Positions 30,220 through 39,362 of a stretch of 64,000 bases of DNA are shown one piece after another. Under the pieces are notes generated by a model that worked only from the letters and a program-made list of their open reading frames with translations, did not search any database and was not told where the DNA came from. Each line of letters opens with the position of its first letter. The first letter of the stretch is position 1. Source of the DNA: DATCHW01 sp036508135 (lineage in GTDB: Bacteria; Bacteroidota; Ignavibacteria; Tepidaquicellales; Tepidaquicellaceae); assembly GCA_036508135.1 (NCBI GenBank), contig DATCHW010000015.1, positions 124,001-188,000 on the forward strand. Reading direction: 5' to 3'. The position numbers and the translations under genes are program-made.

Positions 30220-31032
30220 TTAATTCTGATATTTTGGTGGTTTCCATCCCGTTTTCTTATACGACGAGAGTTCCATAGTTATCTTGCCTATAACAACATT
30301 AAATTGCGCTTTAAGCGGAATCCTGTCATCATCTTTAGACAGCCATCCCGTAAAATCTCCCGTCAAACCGAAAATTGCTTTTTTAAATAATGCAATACCC
30401 TGTATCTTAATTGTGGATATATCATAATCAACACTCTCAATCGATACCACATCTTCATTCATATTAAACGAATAATTCACATTTGATTCTTCTTCATTCA
30501 TATAAATCGGTACCCTGTAAGGTTTTGGTTTTAAAGAACCTACCCTTGCATTATAGAACACAGACAATCCGTCCTGAAATTTCGGAAGTTTTTCATATTT
30601 CAATGTATCATCACGTTCCAGCACCATATCAGTCTGCTTAACTAATTTGATAAAATTATCATCGTGCTCAAAATAATAATCTGTTATGGTTAACGAGTTA
30701 TACTTTGCTTCGGCAGACTTCTTTTTAAACTCAGTTGAATTAAAATATAATGAATATATTTCATTATTTTTGTAATACATCTTTGTGAGGAACTTATAAT
30801 TTAAACTCACAAACGGAACTCCCTCGTATGTCTTTATGCTTGCAATTGCGCTATATACGATGTAATCGCTTTCATTATCTTTGTCGGTAATTTTCAGATT
30901 TACTTCACCAAGTTTTATAAAGTGATAATAAACCTTATAAGTAAGTTCTTCACCTACTTCTAATACCTTTTCAACTGCAATAACATTCGAAAAAGATACA
31001 AGGCAGATTAATATTATAAATAATTTTTTCAA
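30220..31032 (-). CDS. DUF3108-domain periplasmic protein
   Basis: A 270-residue exported protein: a signal peptide (about residues 1-19) and a DUF3108-type domain. The start of the mature part (LEVGEELTYKVYYHFIKLGEVNLKI, residues about 24-48) is the usual pattern of the family, as is PIYMNEEES in the middle and the terminal AQFNVVIGKITMEL. The family is widespread in Bacteroidota and Proteobacteria, predicted to be beta-barrel-like in the periplasm; its role is not established. It lies between the S41 protease (54 bases upstream) and the LolA-like gene on the same strand, so all three are probably one envelope operon. Confidence 0.8.
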   Translation of the reverse strand: MKKLFIILICLVSFSNVIAVEKVLEVGEELTYKVYYHFIKLGEVNLKITDKDNESDYIVYSAIASIKTYEGVPFVSLNYKFLTKMYYKNNEIYSLYFNSTEFKKKSAEAKYNSLTITDYYFEHDDNFIKLVKQTDMVLERDDTLKYEKLPKFQDGLSVFYNARVGSLKPKPYRVPIYMNEEESNVNYSFNMNEDVVSIESVDYDISTIKIQGIALFKKAIFGLTGDFTGWLSKDDDRIPLKAQFNVVIGKITMELSSYKKTGWKPPKYQN

Positions 31033-31086
31033 CTAACCCGGACCTTAATGCAAAAATATTTTCTAAATCAAGTTAATAAACTTGAA

Positions 31087-32679
31087 TTAGTTCGTTTTCA
31101 TAACTTTTATGGCTTCATCAAATAGTGTAATAGCCTTTAAAAACTGATTATCGGTAGAAACAAATACTGCATAACTTCCTTCATTACCCCAGATATCTCT
31201 TGCTATCTGAGATTTAATAGCTATTTTGATGAAATCAATATCTCTCTGATAGTTATCCGAACTGAATTCAATATTTTTATTCTTTGCAAGAGCTAATAGT
31301 TCAGTAAGCATTCCTTCATCTACAGCAAATTTATCCCTGAACTCAGTATAGTTTTTATAATTTGCTTCAATAGTTTTTCTCATAGATTTCATATAATTCT
31401 CGGTATATTCATATATCACATTCAGACGTCTTAGTTGTACTGTATAATTTGTTAAAGTATCTGACTTGATAACGTAATCCGGAGTTACTCCTCCGCCGCC
31501 ATATACAGTCCTTCCGCCCATGGTTTTAAAAACCTGTAATGTGGAATCTTTTGTGTCATTCTGATGTTCTAAATTATCACCTTCTTCAAGATCAACTCTT
31601 GTTTTTTTGTATCTCGCACCCTCGTATGGTTTTTGGATTAGTCTTCCTGCGGGAGTATAATATCTCGCTGTAGTAATTCTTAGTGCAGAACCATCTGACA
31701 ATTCATATTGCCTTTGAACCAATCCTTTACCGAAAGTAGTTTCCCCGACAATCAATCCTCTGTCCCAATCCTGAATTGCACCTGAAACAATTTCGCTTGC
31801 CGAAGCAGAACCTTCGTTAACAAGGACTATCAACGGGATTTTTGAAAATTCACCGCCAATCGAATTATATGTCTCTTCAAAATCTTTTATCCTGCTTTTT
31901 GTAAAAACAATTTTTTTACCGGGATCAAGAAATTCACTCGCCATTTTATAAGATTGGTCAAGGTATCCGCCGGGATTTCCTCTAAGATCAAGGACTAATT
32001 TCTTCATACCCAGTGAATTCAGTTTACCGAGTGCCTGTTTAAATTCATCATAAGTTGTTCCGGCAAATCGCGATACCTTAATATATCCAATTTCACTATC
32101 ATACATAAACGAAGCGTCAACACTGTAAAGAGGAATTTTATCTCTGATGATCGGGAATTCTAAAGGTTGATTTACACCTGCTCTTATGATTGTGATCACA
32201 ACCTGGGTACCTTTTGGTCCTCTTAGTTTTTTGGGTACATCTTCACGGGATATCTTAATGCATGATTCACCGTCAATTTTTACGATTTTATCGCCGGCAA
32301 GAATTCCTAATTTTTCGGAAGGACCTCCGCTAATGGGAGATACAACCGTTAAAGTATCATTCATGATATCAAACTCGACTCCTATTCCGTCAAAGCTTCC
32401 CTGGAAATCTTCATTAACTCTTTTTAACTGATCTGCAGTGATATAAACGGAGTGCGGGTCAAGGCTATCCAGTAATCCCCTGATGGCAGCTTCTGTTAAT
32501 TTTTGTGTATCTACATTATCAACGTAATACTTAGAAGTAAGATTGAGTACATCACTGAACTTTTTTACCTGTGCAGGTACTTTATCATCGGATACAGCAT
32601 CATTGATTCTGATTCCGATGAATATCCCTATTACCAAAACTATGATTGATATAGGTATTAAATATTTCTTTTTAAGCAT
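31087..32679 (-). CDS. C-terminal processing peptidase (S41 family)
   Basis: A 530-residue periplasmic serine protease anchored by an N-terminal hydrophobic segment (about residues 5-25). A PDZ domain (about 85-170, including the GIGVEFD and GLGILAGDKIVKI-like motifs) precedes the S41 catalytic domain. The Ser-Lys dyad is visible in NEGSASASEIVSGA and TTFGKGLVQ, and LDLRGNPGG is intact. Such enzymes trim C-termini or degrade envelope proteins. The C-terminal extension of about 130 residues with an additional helical region is usual in the Bacteroidota members. It is probably the first gene of an envelope operon with the DUF3108 and lolA-like genes. Confidence 0.93.
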   Translation of the reverse strand: MLKKKYLIPISIIVLVIGIFIGIRINDAVSDDKVPAQVKKFSDVLNLTSKYYVDNVDTQKLTEAAIRGLLDSLDPHSVYITADQLKRVNEDFQGSFDGIGVEFDIMNDTLTVVSPISGGPSEKLGILAGDKIVKIDGESCIKISREDVPKKLRGPKGTQVVITIIRAGVNQPLEFPIIRDKIPLYSVDASFMYDSEIGYIKVSRFAGTTYDEFKQALGKLNSLGMKKLVLDLRGNPGGYLDQSYKMASEFLDPGKKIVFTKSRIKDFEETYNSIGGEFSKIPLIVLVNEGSASASEIVSGAIQDWDRGLIVGETTFGKGLVQRQYELSDGSALRITTARYYTPAGRLIQKPYEGARYKKTRVDLEEGDNLEHQNDTKDSTLQVFKTMGGRTVYGGGGVTPDYVIKSDTLTNYTVQLRRLNVIYEYTENYMKSMRKTIEANYKNYTEFRDKFAVDEGMLTELLALAKNKNIEFSSDNYQRDIDFIKIAIKSQIARDIWGNEGSYAVFVSTDNQFLKAITLFDEAIKVMKTN

Positions 32680-32744
32680 AATCTTTTATTTTTAATACAT
32701 AATTTATTGAAATAAGTTCCATTTATTAACTTAGTATATGGATA

Positions 32745-34007
32745 TTAACGAAAAAATAACAGCCATAAAATGAGAAAAAACGGTATTAAAACCGGTATAG
32801 AATACTTATAAATATATTGAAGGAAACCCGGCATTTTGACTCCTTTGCTTTCAGATATTGATTTTATCATAAAATTCGGACCGTTTCCGATATAAGTCAT
32901 GGCTCCGAAAAATACTGAACCCGTAGAGATCGAAATAATAAAATCTTTATAATCAGCAGTAAATTTTAAAACATCATTTATCATATTGATATTTAAATCA
33001 AATGCCGCCATCGAAGCAGTCAGAAAATTCAAATAAGTGGGTGCGTTATCGAGGAAACTTGTTAAGATACCGCTAAACCAAAAATATTGTGAAGGTGTAT
33101 TAATGCCTAAAGATTTTGAATTATTGCTGATGAGTTCAAGTGCCGGAACCATTGTGATAAATATTCCAATGAAAAGAATCGCTACTTCCTTAATCGGGTC
33201 AAAAGAGAATTTATTCCTCTTATGAATTTCGACGTGAGTGAATTTATATGACAAAAAAGTAAGGGATAACATAAGAAACTCTCTTAAAAACATTGGTTTT
33301 GTAATAAATACGCATCCAACCACACCGAGAAGGAAAAATACATTTTTAATACCCATAAACTTAAATTCTTCCGGTTTATGTTCTATTTGTTGAAGCACAT
33401 TCTTCCTGATTTTATGGAAATAATAATTATCGATTATATAAAAAATTATTAAAAGGTATATTACAGTCATAATCCATAAAAGGAACATACGTTCAGTAAT
33501 CCAGAAGAAAGGAATTCCTTTCAAATAACCGATGAATAAAGGGGGATCCCCTATCGGAGTTAAAGAACCGCCTATATTGCTAACAAGAAAAATAAAAAAA
33601 ACTATATGATAAGGTCTTAAATGATATTTATTGGAATTGATATACGGTCTGATCAGTAATATCGAAGCTCCCGTTGTCCCAAATAAATTTGCGATTACAG
33701 CACCTGCGAGCAGAAGTAAAACGTTTTTAATCGGAGTAGCTTTACCTTTGATATTAAAAAATACACCTCCGGATATAACATATAAGCTGAATAAGAGTAC
33801 AATAAAACTGAAATATTCCTCAAGAGCATGATATATACTTCCGCTTTCTTTGAAAACTATGAAATAAAATAAAACGACGATAATAGCAAGAGATATTGAA
33901 ATTACGGGATATTTTTTCTCCCACCAGTTTTTATTTATTAACGGGATAAATGATATAGATAGTAAAAGAATTATGAATGGAAGAACTATCAGAAATTTTA
34001 TGTCCAT
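32745..34007 (-). CDS. NhaD-like / citrate-transporter-family sodium:proton antiporter
   Basis: A 420-residue protein with about eleven transmembrane helices of the ion transporter (IT) superfamily. The segments LFGTTGASILLIRPY and NIGGSLTPIGDPPLF match the two conserved repeats of NhaD-type Na+/H+ antiporters, and NAPTYLNF is the third typical motif. The IT superfamily also includes dicarboxylate and arsenite carriers, but the second repeat with PIGDPPLF favours a cation antiporter. It lies 41 bases after nuoM on the same strand, so the two are likely on one transcript. Both are relatives of proton/sodium transport machinery. Confidence 0.83.
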   Translation of the reverse strand: MDIKFLIVLPFIILLLSISFIPLINKNWWEKKYPVISISLAIIVVLFYFIVFKESGSIYHALEEYFSFIVLLFSLYVISGGVFFNIKGKATPIKNVLLLLAGAVIANLFGTTGASILLIRPYINSNKYHLRPYHIVFFIFLVSNIGGSLTPIGDPPLFIGYLKGIPFFWITERMFLLWIMTVIYLLIIFYIIDNYYFHKIRKNVLQQIEHKPEEFKFMGIKNVFFLLGVVGCVFITKPMFLREFLMLSLTFLSYKFTHVEIHKRNKFSFDPIKEVAILFIGIFITMVPALELISNNSKSLGINTPSQYFWFSGILTSFLDNAPTYLNFLTASMAAFDLNINMINDVLKFTADYKDFIISISTGSVFFGAMTYIGNGPNFMIKSISESKGVKMPGFLQYIYKYSIPVLIPFFLILWLLFFR

Positions 34008-34048
34008 TTGATTAAAGTTTATTCAGGTTTTGACAGTTCAGTGTTAAT

Positions 34049-35623
34049 CTACTTTTGTTCCTGCATTTGTTTCTCTTGCATCTCTTTTTCTTCTAATTGC
34101 TTCTGTTCTGATTGATATCTCGTTTTAATTGTCTCAAAATTTGTTAATACTTTTTTAACAGAATTTTCGGAGACACTTAGGAAAGTATTTGGTTTCACAC
34201 CGATCCAGACTATGAATACAATTATAGGAATTATAGAAAACAATTCAATTTTAGATATATCTTTAAGTCCTCTGTTTTTTTCATTTTCAATAGGTCCGAG
34301 CATCAATCTTTGATAAAGCCAGAGTAAGTAAACAGCGGCAAAAATAACAGCGGTAGAAGCAAATATCACATATAAGTTTGAATGAAGATTTGCAGAGCCG
34401 AAAGAGCCGACTAAAATCAGAAACTCACCAATGAAACCATTAAGTCCCGGTAGTCCGATTGAAGATAATGAAACTATCAAAAATATAGCAGCGAACACGG
34501 GCATAACTTTCATAAGCCCGCCGTATTGCACTATTTCTTTTGTATGTCTTCTTTCATAGAGCATACCTACAATCAGGAAGAGTGCACCTGTGGAAAGTCC
34601 ATGATTCACCATTTGAATTATACTCCCCTGAACTGCCTCCTGGGTAAGGGCAAAAATCCCGAGCACGATAAATCCGAGATGGCTCACACTTGAATATGCC
34701 ACAAGTTTCTTCATATCTTTCTGTACAATGGAAAGTAATGCACCATAAATAATCCCTATGACCGCCAATACAGCAATATAAGGCGTAAGTTTAATAAATG
34801 CCCCGGGGAAAAGAGGCAAAGAAAATCTGAGTAATCCGTAAGTTCCCATCTTCAGGAGTAGTGCTGCAAGTATTACGCTGCCTGCGGTAGGTGCTTGCAC
34901 GTGCGCATCAGGAAGCCATGTGTGAAACGGGAACAAGGGTACTTTTATCAGAAAGCCAAGAGTAAAAAGAATGAATATAGAAATCTGCTTTCCTACGGGA
35001 ATCGAGGGTGCAATATTCTGAAGCGAAACAAAATCGACTGTAAATTCATTTGTAAAATTTTTTGCAATAAATCCGAGCCAGATTATTCCTATCAAAAGCA
35101 GTACACTACCAAACATTGTATAAATAAAAAACTTTGTTGTCGCATAGATCCTGTTTTCCGAGCCCCATATTCCGATAAAGAAATACATCGGGATTAAGAT
35201 AAATTCCCAGAAAAAATAGAATAAAAGCAAATCAAGTGAAGAGAATACTCCGATTAATCCTGCTTCCATAATCAGCATCAGGAAATAATAAAGTTTAATT
35301 CTATCTTTTATTGTATTCCATGATGCGATGATGCACAAAGGAAAAATAAATGTAGTCAGAAGAATTAGCAGCAGAGATATGCCGTCAATTCCCACTTCGT
35401 AGTTTACACTTATGCTTTTGATCCATGCAAATTTTTCAACGAATTGAAACTCTGCATTAGCAGTATTATAAAGTGAATACAGGTATAATGAAAATACGAA
35501 AGTAATTAGAGAAATGGTTATCGCATAAAATTTTATAAAACTTTCCTGTTCTTTCTTCATAAACAACAAGGGTAGAGATAGAATCAAAGGAAAAAATATC
35601 AGAGTGGTAATTATGTTATTCAC
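34049..35623 (-). CDS. nuoM: NADH-quinone oxidoreductase subunit M-like protein
   Basis: NuoM is one of the three antiporter-like membrane subunits of respiratory complex I. The 524-residue protein has about 14 helices. Conserved residues are visible: the glutamate of the helix after FFWEFILIPMYF, and the Lys/His segment PLFPFHTWLPDAHVQAPTAGSVILAALLLKMG (in parts at about residues 225-256), which is the quinone oxidoreductase signature. It ends in a Glu/Gln/Lys-rich tail of about 30 residues, which is unusual. No nuoL, nuoN or other complex I gene is next to it; the neighbours are an NhaD-like antiporter and an HNH nuclease gene. Confidence 0.9.
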   Translation of the reverse strand: MNNIITTLIFFPLILSLPLLFMKKEQESFIKFYAITISLITFVFSLYLYSLYNTANAEFQFVEKFAWIKSISVNYEVGIDGISLLLILLTTFIFPLCIIASWNTIKDRIKLYYFLMLIMEAGLIGVFSSLDLLLFYFFWEFILIPMYFFIGIWGSENRIYATTKFFIYTMFGSVLLLIGIIWLGFIAKNFTNEFTVDFVSLQNIAPSIPVGKQISIFILFTLGFLIKVPLFPFHTWLPDAHVQAPTAGSVILAALLLKMGTYGLLRFSLPLFPGAFIKLTPYIAVLAVIGIIYGALLSIVQKDMKKLVAYSSVSHLGFIVLGIFALTQEAVQGSIIQMVNHGLSTGALFLIVGMLYERRHTKEIVQYGGLMKVMPVFAAIFLIVSLSSIGLPGLNGFIGEFLILVGSFGSANLHSNLYVIFASTAVIFAAVYLLWLYQRLMLGPIENEKNRGLKDISKIELFSIIPIIVFIVWIGVKPNTFLSVSENSVKKVLTNFETIKTRYQSEQKQLEEKEMQEKQMQEQK

Positions 35624-35675
35624 TTATATATTATGATTAATATATTTTCAAAATAATAATTTTTCATTTCATATC

Positions 35676-36161
35676 TTACATAAATAAATAAGGTTTCCAG
35701 TCATCACTCACGCTGCCTGAAGCAAAATTCTTAATGAAAGTAATGTGAGACGGCTTTTTGGGATTTGTAATCAGCTTCAGGTTTGCTTCTTCCGGAGTCC
35801 TGTCTCCTTTTCTGTTGTTACATTTTATACAAGCCGTAGTAAGGTTCTCCCAGGTGTCTTCTCCACCGCGGGATTTTGGAATTATATGGTCAATTGTCAG
35901 GCTCGAGGAAGAACCGCAGAACTGGCATCTGTGATTATCTCTTCTTAAAATATTTTTTCTCGAAAGAATAATTTTTCTGAAAGGTACTCTCACAAAAATA
36001 CTTAGACGTACAATACTTGGATAATCGAACTTTCTGTAAACAGACTTAACAACCTTATTATCGGACTTACAGATTATTTCTGCTTTACCTAAAAACGCAA
36101 GTATTACTGCTCGTTTTACATTGCAAACTGTCAATGGCTCATAGTTCTGGTTTAGTACCAA
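35676..36161 (-). CDS. HNH endonuclease
   Basis: A 161-residue protein of the common standalone HNH family. The C-terminal half has the zinc-binding CQFCGS and CIKCN pairs around the catalytic LTIDHIIPKSRGG and NLTTACIKCNNRKG motifs. The N-terminal part (VLNQNYEPLTVCNVKRAV) is the usual conserved start of these proteins. The called start is a TTG with no ribosome site. The conserved reading frame stays open upstream without ATG, GTG or TTG, and an AGCGGAGG sequence lies about 60 bases further up, so the true start may be elsewhere. Members are not reliably restriction enzymes. The 261 bases up to coaE hold no other gene. Confidence 0.85.
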   Translation of the reverse strand: MVLNQNYEPLTVCNVKRAVILAFLGKAEIICKSDNKVVKSVYRKFDYPSIVRLSIFVRVPFRKIILSRKNILRRDNHRCQFCGSSSSLTIDHIIPKSRGGEDTWENLTTACIKCNNRKGDRTPEEANLKLITNPKKPSHITFIKNFASGSVSDDWKPYLFM

Positions 36162-36422
36162 AACTTTACCGTTTAGAGAATTTATACCGGGTCTTTTGCT
36201 GTAAACAATATCTTTATTATGGAAGACAATCCTCCGCTTTTTTAAAATTACTAAATAACCACAAATTAAAAAGATTAATAAGAATAATCAATTTAAATAA
36301 ACTTAGCATAGGCTTTTGATTTATTATCAGGGTTCAATATTACAGATGAGTGTAAAACCTTATTAAATCAGATTAACCTATAAATGAATCTGTGTTAAAA
36401 AATACCGGATTTAATATAACAA

Positions 36423-37031
36423 TTAACTTATTATATTTATTATTTTCCCTAATATTTCGGCTTGTTTGTGAAGATGATCTATTGTTTTATTATTTATCAC
36501 CACAAAATCCGATTTCTCAACTTTTATCCTGTCATCCATCTGGAGTTTCATAACTTTGTCCACATCTTTTTTCCTGACACCATCCCTGAACATTATGCGT
36601 TCAGTTCTATTCTTTTTGTTTGAAAAAATTGTAATTACATAATCAAGAACTTTGTCAAATCCGCTTTCAAAAATCAAAGCCGCCTCAATGATAACAACTT
36701 TTTCTTTGGCTTTTATAACCTCTTTTTTTATTGCTTCAATCACTACGGGATGAACGATTGAATTGACCTTTTTAAAATTCTTTTCGCTTGAAAAAATAAT
36801 ATCTTTCAGTTTGGGAAGGATCAACTTACCTTTAAAATTAAGAATATCTTTTGAGAAAGTGTTGACTAATTTCTGTAAAAGTTTTTTATCTTTTTGATAC
36901 AATTCTTTTGTGAGTGTATCTGCATGAATCACTTTATAACCGTTTTCTTTTAACATTCTGCAGAGCATAGATTTCCCGGAACCTATGCCGCCTGTGATGC
37001 CGATAACTGTTTTCCCTTTAAAATATTTCAT
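36423..37031 (-). CDS. coaE: Dephospho-CoA kinase
   Basis: CoaE phosphorylates the ribose 3'-hydroxyl of dephospho-CoA, the last step of coenzyme A synthesis. The 202-residue P-loop kinase has Walker A GITGGIGSGKSMLCRML at residues 11-27, the dephospho-CoA-binding HADTLTKELY segment, the HPVV motif and a lid region with KKNRTERIMFRD. Full length for the family. It lies 18 bases downstream of rny on the same strand and is probably its operon partner. Confidence 0.93.
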   Translation of the reverse strand: MKYFKGKTVIGITGGIGSGKSMLCRMLKENGYKVIHADTLTKELYQKDKKLLQKLVNTFSKDILNFKGKLILPKLKDIIFSSEKNFKKVNSIVHPVVIEAIKKEVIKAKEKVVIIEAALIFESGFDKVLDYVITIFSNKKNRTERIMFRDGVRKKDVDKVMKLQMDDRIKVEKSDFVVINNKTIDHLHKQAEILGKIINIIS

Positions 37032-37049
37032 GCTTTTAAATTAAGATTT

Positions 37050-38702
37050 TTATTTTGCATAAGCAATAGACCTTCTTTCACGAATCACATTCACTTTTAT
37101 CTGACCGGGATATTCCATCTCCTCCTGGATTTTATGAGCAATGTCATTTGCAAGCTGATCCTGCAGTATGTCGCTGATTTTTTCCTGCTCTACTATCACT
37201 CTCACTTCCCTGCCCGCCTGAATAGCATATGTCTTTGCTACTCCTTCAAAAGAGGTAGCAATAGCTTCAAGTTTTTCGAGCCGTTTTGAATATGCTTCCA
37301 CAGATTCCCTTCTTGCTCCGGGTCTTGCACCGCTGATTGCATCCGATGCTTGCACAAGAACAGCTATCGCGTGCTCCATCGGCATTTCATCGTGATGTGA
37401 ACCTATTGCATTTGCAACTATCGGATGCTCCTTGCATCTTTTTGCAATTTCATAACCGAGGATTGCGTGGGGTCCTTCTATATTCCTGTCAATTGTTTTT
37501 CCAATATCATGCAGCATTCCCGCACGTTTGGCGAGATAAGCATCAAGACCCAGTTCTGCCGCCATAATTCCGGCAAGATGACCAACCTCCATAGAATGGT
37601 TGAGTACATTCTGTCCGTAACTGGAACGGTATTTCATTCTTCCGATAAGAGTGACAATATCCCTGTGAACTCCCTGAATGCTCATTTCCATAAGAGTCTG
37701 CTCTCCAATTTTAATAATCTCTTCATTCAGTTCTTTGTCCACTGCCAAAACAACTTCTTCAATTCTCGCAGGGTGGATTCTGCCGTCAGCAATTAATCTT
37801 TCCATTGCTACTCTTGCAACTTCCCTTCTGAACGGATCGAAACCGGAGATAATAATAGCTTCCGGAGTATCATCTACGATAATATCAACTCCCGTAACAG
37901 CTTCGAAAGCACGAATATTCCTTCCTTCTTTTCCGATTATTCTTCCTTTAAGTTCATCAGAATTTATCTGAAGAACACTAACGGTAGTTTCAACGGAGTG
38001 GTCTGCTGCTGTTCTTTGAATGCCTTGTATGATAATATTCTTTGCAATTTTATTCGCTTCCTGTTTAGTCTGGTCGCGGATATCCTGAAGTTTCTGGGCA
38101 GATTCAAGTTTTACGCCATCAATTAAACTATCTAATAGCATCTTTTTTGCTTCATCTTCACTAAACCCGGATATTCTATGAAGCTTTGATTTCTGTTCTT
38201 CGATAATGTTTTTCTTATCGGATTCCAGTTTTAATATTTCTTCCTGTTTTTTCTTAAGGTCTTCTGATTTTTGATTTAACTCTGAAGATAAAGAATGTAA
38301 GTTTTTCTCTTTGTTAATAATTTCTGTTTTTGCTCTATCTATACTTTCTTTTTCATTTTTCAATTTTCTTTCAAATTCCACAACATCTTTTTCTCTTACT
38401 TTTACATCTTCATCAAATTTCTGTTTTCTTCTGTAGAACTCATCTTTAACTTCGAGAAGCTTTTCTTTTTTCAGATTTTGAGCCGCTTTTTCAGCATCAT
38501 GTTGAAATCCGGCTGCACGTTTTTCTGCGTCTTTTATTACAAACTGTGACTTATTTTCAGCATCACTTAATATTTTTTTTGCAATACTTTCTGCACTATC
38601 TACTTTTGCCTTATTAGACCTGCTGCTGAAATACCAGCCAATAAAAAATGTAATGAGGCATAGTATAACCGAAACAAGTAGTAAAATATATAACTCTTCC
38701 AT
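37050..38702 (-). CDS. rny: Ribonuclease Y
   Basis: RNase Y is a membrane-anchored endoribonuclease that starts mRNA decay. The 550-residue protein starts with a hydrophobic anchor (about residues 4-23), continues with a long coiled coil (about 30-180), a KH domain (about 235-300, motif GRIIGKEGRNIRAFE) and an HD domain (about 355-450, metal site in MLHDIGKTID and GSHHDE). The ATG at 38702 is chosen over an ATG at 38786 because the later start puts the anchor at the N-terminus and the earlier one lies inside the likely 6S RNA. It is followed by coaE. Confidence 0.96.
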   Translation of the reverse strand: MEELYILLLVSVILCLITFFIGWYFSSRSNKAKVDSAESIAKKILSDAENKSQFVIKDAEKRAAGFQHDAEKAAQNLKKEKLLEVKDEFYRRKQKFDEDVKVREKDVVEFERKLKNEKESIDRAKTEIINKEKNLHSLSSELNQKSEDLKKKQEEILKLESDKKNIIEEQKSKLHRISGFSEDEAKKMLLDSLIDGVKLESAQKLQDIRDQTKQEANKIAKNIIIQGIQRTAADHSVETTVSVLQINSDELKGRIIGKEGRNIRAFEAVTGVDIIVDDTPEAIIISGFDPFRREVARVAMERLIADGRIHPARIEEVVLAVDKELNEEIIKIGEQTLMEMSIQGVHRDIVTLIGRMKYRSSYGQNVLNHSMEVGHLAGIMAAELGLDAYLAKRAGMLHDIGKTIDRNIEGPHAILGYEIAKRCKEHPIVANAIGSHHDEMPMEHAIAVLVQASDAISGARPGARRESVEAYSKRLEKLEAIATSFEGVAKTYAIQAGREVRVIVEQEKISDILQDQLANDIAHKIQEEMEYPGQIKVNVIRERRSIAYAK

Positions 38703-38754
38703 TTTAAAATACCTTTTGCTTAAAATTTTAATTAACGAAACATAGTGTATTAAT

Positions 38755-38995
38755 AAAAAAAGACCGCACAAATTTCCAAAAATCAAAGGCTATAGAAGAA
38801 CCTTCTATAATATATAGTGGGTGGTGCCAAAGTGCCTTTTGCTTCCACTGCCTGCTTATATCTCCGGAACGAGCCGGAAAGCAAGATTCCATTCAGGAAT
38901 TGAGGCCTGTAATCAACACTTGTGAGAGCGTACCTCCCGAGTCTTTACAACTGTTGGTTCTATATAATGTTTGACTCCGGTATTTGTGCGGTCAA
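38755..38995 (-). ncRNA. ssrS: Probable 6S RNA
   Basis: A 240-base non-coding segment between zapA and rny on their strand. Its ends form a perfect 12-bp closing stem (GACCGCACAAAT at the 5' end with ATTTGTGCGGTC at the 3' end, plus-strand positions 38982-38993 and 38762-38773), followed by seven T on the minus strand, so it ends like an independent transcript. Inner complementary arms (TATAGAACC region with GGTTC...TATA) and an ATTCC/GGAAT hairpin continue a long rod. A rod-shaped RNA of this length next to zapA is the classic position of 6S RNA, which binds the sigma70 holoenzyme in stationary phase. The name is inference from place and shape; no covariance search was possible. Confidence 0.72.
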
Positions 38996-39024
38996 AATTT
39001 TTGCTGTTTAAAGAACAATGTTAA

Positions 39025-39324
39025 TCAAACTGTTTTATCAATCAAATCAGATAATTCTTCAATCTTATTATTAAACTCGTTCATAAAATTAGAATAATCC
39101 TTCTCGATATCCTGCGATGCTTTTTTTTCCTTGAATAAATTTTCAGCGATATTTAATGCAGTTACTATTGCTATAGTCTCTCCGGATTGATTGGGTGACT
39201 CAAAGTTAATCCTTTGCATTACATTATCAACGTAATTCGCCACTTTTTCTACTTCAGCCGGATTTTCACCCTGCAAATTATACTCACTGTTGAATATTTT
39301 GACTTTTGTTCCTGTGTTTTTCAT
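39025..39324 (-). CDS. zapA: Cell division protein ZapA
   Basis: ZapA bundles FtsZ filaments at the division ring. The 99-residue protein has the N-terminal beta hairpin (KVKIFNSEYNLQGE), the motif YVDNVMQRI, and a C-terminal coiled coil. The ATG at 39324 is preferred to a TTG ten codons upstream because family members begin just before the 'KVKIF' strand. The upstream gene encodes a coiled-coil protein, and the likely 6S RNA follows directly after the stop, the same order as in many proteobacteria. Confidence 0.88.
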   Translation of the reverse strand: MKNTGTKVKIFNSEYNLQGENPAEVEKVANYVDNVMQRINFESPNQSGETIAIVTALNIAENLFKEKKASQDIEKDYSNFMNEFNNKIEELSDLIDKTV

Positions 39325-39362
39325 TGAACCAACATTTTGATTTTTACCGGTCAAACAATTAA

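Noticed and set aside
38755..38995. Riboswitch or tmRNA as an alternative for the RNA before rny
   Set aside because: No tmRNA tRNA-like ends or tag frame, and the closed rod with its own terminator 53 bases before the rny start does not look like a cis switch; zapA linkage favours 6S.
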